Origin: Prostheceraeus crozeri
Lineage: Eukaryota > Platyhelminthes > Polycladida > Euryleptidae
Reading direction: 5' to 3'
Assembly: GCA_907163375.1 (NCBI GenBank)
Contig: CAJQUW010007811.1
Location: 1 to 64,000, forward strand
Length of the DNA stretch: 64,000 nucleotides
A model generated the notes under the pieces. That model was not told where the DNA came from. It was given only the letters and a program-made list of their open reading frames with translations, and ran no database searches. The position numbers and the translations under genes are program-made. Shown here one piece after another: positions 11,569 through 20,757 of this stretch (position 1 is the first letter of the stretch; each line of letters starts with the position of its first letter).

Positions 11569-12166
11569 GCCAAAATTTATCCAGTGGTGGAGTTATCAAT
11601 AGCAAATCAATGACGAGTAACAATTGAAACAATTTCCATAAAGTATCATTTCTTGGAAATTAACGAGACCACGTGTGGTATCTAAAAATAGCAACATCTA
11701 TGATAGAATGAATAATGAAGATTGACTTTCTTCACTCGCGCGTCTATGAGGTGGAGAATTCACTTCTACACAATGAAATGCTTATTATCAATTACGGATA
11801 AGGGAAGAGTTGTCTTGCGATACAGATAATATCATCTGCTCACTTACACACATTTGCCACTGGTCATAACCCTCTCCATATCCATCGCCTTTTAATTTCA
11901 ACTTGTACATTGAGGGGCTAGACCAATCATTCAGCTGATACCGGTCTCAATAGCTCGATCTAGATGGCTGACAGATGGTCTGTAGGTCAGCTGACGTTAC
12001 TTTGATGTCAAAAAGATGCCAATTAAGAAATTAAAAAAAACAAATTCTTCCAATTTTTCTTCCTTATACGCGAAATTCCATATATCCGGATTTCCCATTG
12101 TTTTTTTCTGGGGACCGCCAATTTTGCTTCCATATATCAGAAATTCCTTATATCCGGAATCGTCTG

Positions 12167-12209
12167 TATTCGGATATGGCATCGCATCATTTGTTCCGTT
12201 TATTATCAC
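12167..12209. repeat. remnant unit of a short tandem repeat between two transposons
   Basis: The stretch ATTCGGATATGGCATCGCAT is similar to the repeat units at 17846-18020 on the far side of the long-inverted-repeat element. Both the Tigger and that element therefore landed in one tandem repeat. Confidence 0.5.
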
Positions 12210-12652
12210 ACACGGTGGTCCCAAACACATGTTTTATGAAAAAAAATTGTACAAGAAAGCTATGATGTTTTTTTGCATTTGTTCAGGTCTACTTTATCAA
12301 AATATATAAATATTTAAATGTTTCACCGTGCTATTCATGAAGTATTCAAAATTTGAATTTTTTTGAATTTTTGAGACATACTACTTATCTAATTTTCAAA
12401 AAATCTCTCGAACAAAAAATGTACTGAACTTCTATGAACATGACTAAATTATATAAGCTATAATGAGTATTTGATTAAAAATTTAGAGGATTTCATCGAG
12501 TTATCGCAGAGAAAAGCACTTTAGAACATTATTAACTGATCATAATTTTTATTATCATTTTTGACATATTTTTATTATTCCTAACTGACGCATAATTGCA
12601 CTAACTCAGTGACGGAACTTTTCATCAGTGTGAACCTCAAGGAGAATCATAA
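12210..12652 (+). repeat. left long terminal inverted repeat
   Basis: Pairs with 17425-17832 on the opposite strand. It begins at TCCCAAACACATG and ends at AAGGAGAATCATAAG. Small indels separate the two arms (for example extra Ts near 12355). Confidence 0.85.
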
Positions 12653-13113
12653 GCGTTATTTTATTATTTGCATCGCATTGCTGGGTATACAAATGGCATG
12701 GGCTTTGTCAGCTCTTTTGTGTTCTCTATCCACTGATTGTTTTCACATTATCACAAATTAGTTACAGTTTCACATCATTTATAGTTGATCGAAAGACATC
12801 TCAGTGTCCGCAGCAGATAATAAGGTTGACGCATAACATATAGATTTCTATTAAATAATTTCAGTATCGGCATGATTGTTCGCATGATTCGATTCCCACG
12901 GGGTTGAGACATTAGGTGTGTAGATTTCTATGTAGCAATTTTACTTCATTCTCTCAAGCTGATCAATTATTGTGTAGATCCTTTGTTGTGAATTCAATTC
13001 AACCTCAATTGGTAAACATTCGTTAAATGCGTCAAATCATGTCCGTGTCACTATTCATTAAATGCGAACAATACATTTAAGGCGCATTTCCAAACATTCA
13101 CTGTTGCATCGAA

Positions 13114-14845
13114 ATGTCGCACCGTCAACAGCGCAAAAGTCAAGCAGAATGCGGAAAGACAGTCTGCATAGTTTGTGGACGAAAAGCAACAGAAAAAATC
13201 ACAGAAAATCTGCTGGCCACCATAAGGTCATTTGTTCTACAGAACTTTGATCCACAAGACGAACGGCTGCCATGTGGTCTATGTCAGACGGACAAAACGA
13301 TTTTATATGAATACAAAAGAGGTATTTATCGCCGCAAAATCAACATACAAGACTTTCAAAAATACCATCGATCAATAACACGTTCAGTATCATGTGAGAA
13401 TGGCTCATGTGCTATTTGTAACATTGGAAAGTATTCCTTGTCTAGCGTGGGTCCATCTGTTCGTGATAAGCCTGCCGAAATCACCGTTGGACGACCAAGA
13501 AATCCAGATCTCGAATCTTCTGTCTTCTGCTCCTGAGCCGCAGTTATTGTGCTTAAGATGTTTTTCTATAATTGGAAAAGGAAAGAACCATACATGCACA
13601 ACTGAAACGGCGATTCAGAATACCATCAAGAACCTGGGCAGTTCACAGCAGGACCAGCTTTGTTCAACCGTTATACGACAGCGACTGTCTGAGTCACCAG
13701 CTGGGGCATCAAAATCCGCTTCTCTCATGTCTTCAAGAGGTAGATCACTCCAGGTTGCAATCAACTGTGATCAAAAGCCGCACCATCAACAATTGACTGC
13801 TGAAGGCTTCAGTAATCTGCAGATGGAGATGAAATTTTCTTTCAATCAAGTGAAATCTGTGGCCAAGTTTGTGAGATCTAATATTGGACGAAAATGTGTT
13901 GAGCCACAATTAAGAGACAATTTATCTGACATTTCCAGACGATTACAGCCCTTCTTTCAGGAGCGGAGCATTACCTTGTACAAAAAGTCGACGTCAGATC
14001 CATCGAAATATACTCCAGTAACTCGACCATCCATCGTTGTGAATGTTTTCCAGTCTTTCGTTGATTACATCAAAAGAGAACGAAATTACAGTGTCGAAGA
14101 TACCCTCATCAAAATCGGAATCGATGGCGGCCAAGGTTTTTTTGATATATGTCTCAATCTCGTTTCAAAGGTACCTTCTACTGCTGCTCAATCCTCGAAA
14201 GCCGCTGACTCTGGCGTTAAAGGCCTATTCATTCTTTGTATTGTTCCTAACATGCAAGAGTCTTTTATCAACATCGAAAGTTGTTTAGATGAAATTTCTC
14301 TACTTCCACACAGAGTTGACTTTGTCTTGGCAACGGACCTTTGCGGCATTCAATCCCATGGCGCCACACATCCGTGCTGTTACTGTGAAACAACGAATGG
14401 CGTATGGGAGTCTTCAAAGCTGAGAACACTTAGCAATATAAAGTTGAACTATGAAAACTGGAAGAAAAGTGGATCAAAATTTATCTGATGCCAAAAATTT
14501 CAAAAATTGCGTAAATTCGCCTCTTATTACAAGTTTCTGCAGTGAATATATCATTGATTTGATACCTCCAACTGAACTGCATTTACTGATGGGACCTTTT
14601 AATCACATCTTTCGCGATATGCAGAAAATCTGGCCTATGTCCGAAGAATGGCCCAAGAGAGTTGGAGTAGTACAACGCGGGTATCATGGTGGTGAGTTTA
14701 TAGGTGGGGACTGTAATAAGCTGCTGAAAAATGTTGATATTTTGGCACAACTTTGCCCATTGTATGTTCTTCGCTATGTTGATGTGTTCCGCGCATTGAA
14801 TGCTGTCGTGCAGTCCTGCTTCGGCACTGTACTTTCTGACACATA
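13114..14845 (+). pseudogene. uncharacterised zinc-binding transposase-like protein, 5' part
   Basis: Three overlapping frames (13114-13536, about 13490-14488, about 14451-14845) together read one protein, implying two single-base frameshifts near 13525 and 14470. N-terminal Cys pairs (CIVCGRK, CGLCQTD, CENGSCAIC) suggest zinc fingers. The core has KIGIDGGQGFFDICLNL, DSGVKGLFILCIVPNMQE, VLATDLCGIQSHGATHPCCY and IPPTELHLLMGPFNHIF, then YHGGEFIGGDC. I recognise this order (DGG..F, ATDL..., HPC.WC, P.ELH) from a large family of 'uncharacterised' proteins in cnidarian, arthropod and mollusc genomes. Scattered conserved Asp/Glu and Cys/His suggest an RNase H-like nuclease, but that is inference. 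It is broken by frameshifts and by the Tc1 insertion. Confidence 0.7.
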
Positions 14846-16687
14846 CACTGCTGATCAAGTCTTGAGACCCACCTTAATTTTTTTCGCTTTTTTAATTTAA
14901 TCGCATATTTTAAATACAATGTCATTAAACTTTAGTTATTGCAGCATTTAGTTTTCATGATCCTATCACTAATGATACATTAGTAGATAATAGGAGTAAT
15001 ATAAACTGTTATTGTGGTTCACTCACTACTTTGAATATGAGTGTAGGTAATTTAGTAGTGGACAAAAGTCTTGGCCCACCATCATAAAATGATACTAAGC
15101 TGTATTTCTGCGTCAAATAACCCGTAACCTACTGCTTCTAATCCTACTGGCCCATCATAAAGAGGATACTGGCACCTTGTAATACCAATAGCTATCACTT
15201 TTCATGAGTTGAACAATCTTTCAGCGTTGACTTCAATAGGCCTAGACAGACAATGCCTCACCAGTAATTTCATCATCACTTTTCATGTCAAAAATCTGTT
15301 TTCCAAATGACTGTCAACCAATTGATGGACTGCCCTAATTTCCAAGAGATATCTTACAGCAGTAAATTACAGAAAAAGGCAAAAATGAACATTAGTTGTT
15401 TAATAGACTTGTATTCAAATAGGCCTATAAAAATCCAGACTTTTAGTCCCATTAAACAAACAGTACGAAAAAATACAAAAAAGCTATCATAAATCGTTTT
15501 CAAACTCAGTACTTGGTACACTCGCCTTTTGCTTTTATCACTGCAGCACAGCGACGCGTCATCGATTCCACCAGACACTTCATGAGGGCCGGATTGAGAT
15601 CGTGGTGCCAAACCTTGACAAGGCTTGCAATCAGCTCCTGCTTGGTTCTGGGATCTGTAGCCATCGCCTTGTCATCGAGAATTTTCCATAGTTCCTCGAT
15701 CGGATTGAGATCAGGGGAATTTCCTGGCCAATCCTAAGTATCAATCCGCTGGCTCGCAATGTAGTTCTTCACAACTTTTGCTCGATGACATAGAGCTGAG
15801 TCGTCTTGAAAGATCAATACTTCTGGGGGAACTCCATGGTTGTCTTGAATTTCTTTCATGGTTGGCAGAAGTCGGGTCTCGAGGATGTGAAGATACTGAG
15901 CACTATTCACAATGCCGTCGCAGATATGCAAGCGCCCAGTGCCGTACCAAGAGATGGAACCCAACATCATGACACTGGGTGCATGCTTGACGGTTCGGTT
16001 TAAGCAGTCAAGATGATAGGCTTCATGAGACTGTCTACGAACTAGGCGCTTACCATCAGAGGCGAACAGGTTGAATTTTGATTCATCGGACCAGACAACG
16101 TTCTTCCACTCATTGACGGTCCAATGCTCATGTTTCTTTGCCCAGTCAAGACGTGCAGATTTCATTCGCTTGGTGAGAAAGGGTTTCTTCTTCGTGACAT
16201 ATGCCCACACATATGCCACACACCCAGTTGAACAAGTTTGCGGCGGATAGTCGGCTTGCTGACTTTGACACCAGCTTCTTGCATCAGTGCTTGCAATTCA
16301 GTGGAGCCCCGTCGTCAATTCTCAAGAAGCTAACGCTATTATTGAGGGAGGAATTCGTCAATGTGCTTTCTCGAAGACGATGATCAGCAAGTAGTCTGAT
16401 TATGTAGGTGTAGATTGTCACAGAAATGCAGCTTAGTATCATTTTATGATGGTGGGCCAAGACTTTTGTCCACTACTAAATTACCTACACTCATATTCAA
16501 AGTAGTGAGTGAACCACAATAACAGTTTATATTACTCCTATTATCTACTAATGTATCATTAGTGATAGGATCATGAAAACTAAATGCTGCAATAACTAAA
16601 GTTTAATGACATTGTATTTAAAATATGCGATTAAATTAAAAAAGCGAAAAAAATTAAGGTGGGTCTCAAGACTTTTGATCAGCAGTG
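14846..16687 (-). mobile_element. Tc1-type transposon with about 265-bp inverted repeats
   Basis: The ends start CACTGCTGATCAA and end TTGATCAGCAGTG, with TA on each side (14844-14845 and 16688-16689). The inverted repeats run about 265 bp inward (14846 to about 15110; about 16423 to 16687) and are almost perfect, which suggests a recent insertion. It interrupts the host transposase-like gene. With the element and one TA removed, the host reading frame continues without a break (Asp-Thr-Tyr into Asp-Asp-Asp-Ile). Confidence 0.93.
15506..16370 (-). pseudogene. Tc1-type transposase pseudogene (DD34E)
   Basis: The minus strand reads STELQALMQEAGVKVSKPTI (HTH region, near 16300-16230). After a frameshift near 16210 it continues as KKKPFLTKRMKSARLDWAKK, NVVWSDESKFNLF, MMLGSISWYGTGRL, EVLIFQDDSALCHRAK, then WPGNSPDLNPIEELW, ending at 15506. 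The catalytic Asp, Asp and Glu are all present with 34 residues between the last two. A TAG at 15736-15734 sits in frame just before DWPGNSPD, where the family has a sense codon. One or more frameshifts in the N-terminus plus this stop make the copy non-functional. Confidence 0.9.
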
Positions 16688-16689
16688 TA

Positions 16690-16954
16690 TGACGATGATA
16701 TTGCAAAGTTTGCTGACTCATACCGGAGTCTTGATATCAATGCAACCCCGAAAGTCCACATTTTGATTACTCATGTACCACAATTTTGCCGCAAATACGG
16801 CTCATTATCTATGTTTTCTGAACAAGCGTCAGAATCTGTTCATTCTGTTTTTAAGATGTTTTGGTCAAAAAGAAAAATCAACTTCACTTCTCATTCAAGT
16901 TATTCCAAAGCTTTATTTGACACCATTGTTGAGTTCAATAGCAAACATACATGA
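16690..16954 (+). pseudogene. uncharacterised transposase-like protein, 3' part
   Basis: This continues the protein interrupted at 14845: ATPKVHILITHVPQFC, then SLSMFSEQASESVHSVF, then YSKALFDTIVEFNSKHT and a stop. The 'TPK.H....H.PQFC' and 'FSEQA.E..HS.F' motifs are the C-terminal signature of the same family. The frame resumes exactly at the TA target duplication. Confidence 0.7.
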
Positions 16955-17424
16955 TCAGAGACTTCTTACTCATGCATGTAGGCTACCAGACGTATTTGCC
17001 CTATGTTATGTTCGGCAGGTGTGACGGAATTTGTTATTAAGTAAAACGTTTTTTGCAAGCTATTTTGTTTTTGCTTGTGTCTTCAAAAAGTTTTTGCATT
17101 AATAGTTATTTATCATTATGAAGTCTAAGTGATAAATTACTTGTTGTACTTCAAAAAACGAGTATAATATTCGACAGCCTTCCCTGAAGACTTGTATGAT
17201 TTAAAAATTCGATTAGATGTGAGTTAAGTAACTGCCACAAAAATACCTTCAGCATATCGAATCCATAACATGGAACTGAAGTGTGGCCGATGGAATAATT
17301 CATGAATTTGCAACTAGAAGTAAATAGAATTATTGATACATGGTACGTATCACAAGGCTACATAACGAATGACAGAACATTGAAGCAAATCGGGATGCGA
17401 TATCTCAATGTAAAAATTAAATGA

Positions 17425-17832
17425 TATCTTATGATTCTCCTTGAGGTTCACACTGATGAAAAGTTCCATCACTGAGTTAGTGCAATTATGCGTCAGTTAG
17501 GAATAATAAAATATGTCAAAAATGAAAATAAAAATTATGATCAGTTAATGTTCTAAAGTGCTTTTCTCTGCGATAGCTCGATGAAATCCTCTAAATTTTT
17601 AACCAAATACTCATTATAGCTTATATAATTTAGTCATGTTCATAGAAGTTCGAGAGATTTTTTGAAAATTAAATAAGTAGTATGTCTCAAAAATTCAAAT
17701 TTTGAATACTTCATGAATAGCACGGTGAAACATTTAAATATTTATATATTTTGATAAAGTAGACCTGAACAAATGTAAAAAACATCATAGCTTTCTTGTA
17801 CAATTTTTTTTCATAAAACATGTGTTTGGGAA
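17425..17832 (-). repeat. right long terminal inverted repeat
   Basis: Mirror copy of 12210-12652, from CTTATGATTCTCCTTGAGG through CATGTGTTTGGGA. The arms differ at scattered positions, so the insertion is not very recent. Confidence 0.85.
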
Positions 17833-18130
17833 CACAGTCGGGTTAAAATTCGGATGTAGTATCGTTTTATTTGTCATGCCTATGATTAAAATAGGGATAA
17901 ACTTAGGGTGTAATATTGTATTATTTGTCGTGCTCCATTACAATCGGGCTAAAATTCAGGTGTAGCATCGCATCATTTATCGTGCTCGTCATTGAGATCG
18001 GGTTAAAATTCGAGTGTAAATTCGAAAACAATATCGGCTGCAATTCGAAAAAGGTTTACGTTTTCGGGGCTTTCACCCGATTTTTCTACTATTGTTGAGA
18101 TAGGAGAAAAATCGGGTGAAAATTCGGTCC
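17833..18130. repeat. degenerate tandem repeat plus a small palindrome
   Basis: Three to four units of about 55-65 bp share CGGGTTAAAATTCG, ATCGCATCATTT and CGTGCTC (17846-18020). At 18069-18125, ATTTTTCTACTATTG... is flanked by inverted CACCCGATTTTTCT and AGAAAAATCGGGTG, able to form a hairpin. Confidence 0.6.
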
Positions 18131-18830
18131 AATTTTTCAGCGGGTTTCCGAGTCCACATTCTTAAATGCAACAGAAAAGGGGATTCTTTTAGTTAATGCC
18201 CACCGAAAAGTACATTTATGGTAAACAGTGAACAACTTCAATAACAAATGCGTTCGCAGCAGCCGATGGAGCTAAAGCAGCAATCCGAAAGTCTACCACA
18301 GAACGTTTATTTTGCCCGTCCTTTGTCAATGAGAGCGAGAAGCCAAAACGAACGATACTGACATTGAATAAAAGAAAATGCACTGTAGGGATATGCTGCA
18401 AAGGTAAAACAGGTTGACGGTCAAATTTCAAGCTTCAAATTCCCGGGCGATTCCGGACACTTCTTTAAACTACTTTTATCATAAACTTGAGACATTTCCT
18501 GTTTGAATGTTGCCATTAAATTTTGACGCATTAGATAATGAACAATATTTGACTTTACCGCACTGTTATCGAAATTTTTGAATTCTGTTAGCGCTGATTC
18601 ATAAGTTTATAAACCATAACATACGAGTATATAACCATAACATATTATAAATCTTTTCCTCAATGGCCTACAGTGAGTGAACTGCTTGGGATTTGAATGG
18701 TTTTTATATTGACAGAAAAGCTCATTTCCTGAACTTTCCAAAGATCAAAAATTCTTCATTTTTATCATCTGATTCATAAAATTCTACAAGTTATCAAGAA
18801 ATATCGACAGGAAACTGCCACACTGGACTA
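18131..18830. other. no feature recognised
   Basis: Intron sequence with no coding or repeat signal that I can support. Confidence 0.5.
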
Positions 18831-18835
18831 AGACC

Positions 18836-19195
18836 GTGAACGCCACTCGCTCGTGCGGTTCCCGGGACTGAATAGAATAGGACCGACGTTCCCCTGCGTG
18901 TCGTAAGAGGCGACTAAAAGAGGCCTTTTAGCATTGCATCTCTGGCTACACTAAGTTGATGTAGCACGAAGTTGATTCTGACTGCCGAAGCTTAGTTGTA
19001 GGGATATGCAACTAAGCTCTTTGAGCTTCTCCCCTTGTAGCATATCTGGCTATGCCTTGCCCAAAGTCCCATCAGCGATGGCCGTCCCCCTCCCTCGGTG
19101 GCAAGGGGGCCATTGGGGATGCTGCCTCCCCCGATTGATGCCATTTACCCTGTGCGAACAGTATTGTATTTGTATTTGTATTTGTATTTATTCAA
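18836..19195 (+). repeat. SINE or RTE-type LINE 3' fragment with pentanucleotide-like tail
   Basis: The segment carries CCCCTGCGTGTCGTAAGAGG followed by CGACTAAAAGAGG, a GC-richer body, and ends in TTGTATTTGTATTTGTATTT. A body that finishes in a short simple repeat, with the 'GTCGTAAGAGGCGACTAA' word, is typical of RTE LINE 3' ends and SINEs derived from them. No reading frame is preserved. I did not find target duplications. Confidence 0.55.
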
Positions 19196-19736
19196 AATGA
19201 TGACAACAGCTGGATGCCAATTACAGTCATCAGATGCGAATGATATACAGATTACAACATTACCAGAATCAAAATGAGACAATAGAAAACCAGGTACTGA
19301 AAATATACACGTACCTGAAACATATTATAGTATGAACAAATATACTTGATAAAAGACATAGTAGTAAAATACATAGCATTTTTCAAATACTAATGAAATA
19401 CAACAGATTACCAGAATAAAGGTGAGACATTAAAAACCAGATATACTGTAAATGTACCTACCTAAAATACATGACAATAAGAAAAGAGATACTTTATAAA
19501 AGAACATAGAAAATTATGTGAAATGTTTAATAAAAAACCTTTTTACTATAGAACAGGGTGACCACTTAGTCCGAATTTTCGGACCAGTCTGAATTGGTCC
19601 GATATGGTCAGAATTTCGGGGGAAGGTCCGAAATGGATATTGTCTTGGGCATGGTAGCTTTCCTGTGGTATCGGAATGATCATCTCGCCAGCAGATGGCA
19701 TATACAGACATATACACAGGCATATACATGTCATGC

Positions 19737-20340
19737 CACAGAATTAGATTCATCTGCGCGCGCTTCGGTTTCCTAGAAAGGAAGAATTGTATGTAACCTT
19801 AATATCGAAATGGCACATCACATCACACAACTTGCTCCTTCTCGAATGGATAATTCGTGTATCGCTTGCTATTGGAAATGGCAAACAATAAGCTGTCAGC
19901 AAAGGACACCAGAGCCAGTGAGAGATGCGTGCGTGCTGTGCGATCACTTCGCACACACCAAAACACACATCGATGTGTTGCTTCGATTCAATGTATGCAC
20001 TATACAGTGAGCAATGCCGAGGAGAGGATGTGAAATCATCAAGTGAACTAATTTTCGTACGCCTGCTACTTTCTTCAATAATGATCGGAAGGGTCAACAT
20101 TATGGAGAAAACTTGTGGGCAATGATCTGAAGTCTTCGAATCTGAAGGAATTTTGGCAATCGAAGCACTTTGCTGGAACTCACATTAATCCGCAAGCGAC
20201 GCACGACTTTTTTTCCTATCTCTGTAAGGTATTAGGAATTCCTTCTTGCCCACCTAATAGGTTCCACAATGTGCCGTCCATTTCGTATTAATCACACTTC
20301 TAGCAAACCGAAGCAGATAAACAAAATATTTAATTCTGTG
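19737..20340. mobile_element. 604-bp hAT MITE, copy B
   Basis: The ends are CACAGAATTA / TAATTCTGTG with perfect 8-bp duplications TGTCATGC at 19729-19736 and 20341-20348. It is exactly 604 bp like copy A and in the opposite orientation. It lies within the left end of the mariner-like element. Confidence 0.95.
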
Positions 20341-20500
20341 TGTCATGCAGGTTTTTAACATATGAGTATGACATATGATGTAAATGTACATATTTTCTTC
20401 AAATAGTTCATCAAAATGATCTGAATTTATTTTCCAATCATTCGTATCTTCATGAAATGTTGCTTAATTGAAGAAATAATGATAGCAATTATATAGTTAT

Positions 20501-20735
20501 TGATGGATTTTAGAACAGCTCGTAGTTGCTAAGACCGTATATTAGGTCTAACTGATATGTCTGCCCTTGAGCAGTGAAACATAGGATAGTATTGAAATTC
20601 AAATACCAGAGCTTCTAGACATTGGAAGCCCATAGACATTAAGAGGAGATGAAGACCTAACATAATGTCACCAAAGATATCACAATACCCATGATACACA
20701 TAGAATAGTGAACATGCACATGACATTACATAACA
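20501..20735 (-). repeat. gypsy 3' LTR
   Basis: 235 bp, read on the minus strand as TGTTATG...CATCA. A short purine run (GTGGGGGTG, 20736-20744 on the minus strand) precedes it and may be the polypurine tract. Confidence 0.93.
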
Positions 20736-20757
20736 CCCCCACGTTAGCATTACACCC

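Larger units (their letters stand above)
7557..12166 (-). mobile_element. Tigger/pogo DNA transposon with two nested insertions
   Basis: Inverted ends start CAGACGATTCCGGATATA at 7557 and, on the other strand, at 12166. They are flanked by TA on both sides, the standard pogo/Tigger target. Total length is 4610 bp. Subtracting the nested mariner (7688-9059 plus its TA) and the nested MITE (10807-11410 plus 8 bp) leaves about 2.6 kb, the usual Tigger size. The transposase runs on the minus strand. The element lies 43 bp from the next transposon and interrupts the same short tandem repeat as that one. Confidence 0.9.
12210..17832 (+). mobile_element. DNA transposon with about 430-bp inverted repeats and uncharacterised transposase-like gene
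   Basis: The left end (12210-12652, starting TCCCAAACACATGTTTTATG) is repeated inverted at 17425-17832 with about 90% or better identity over roughly 430 bp. Between them a plus-strand pseudogene-like reading frame (13114-14845, continuing 16690-16954) encodes a protein of a widespread but, to my knowledge, unnamed transposase-like family. A Tc1 element is inserted in that gene. Without the insertion the unit is about 3.8 kb. I could not settle the target duplication: CACACGGT on the left and ACACAGTC on the right are similar but not equal. Confidence 0.75.
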
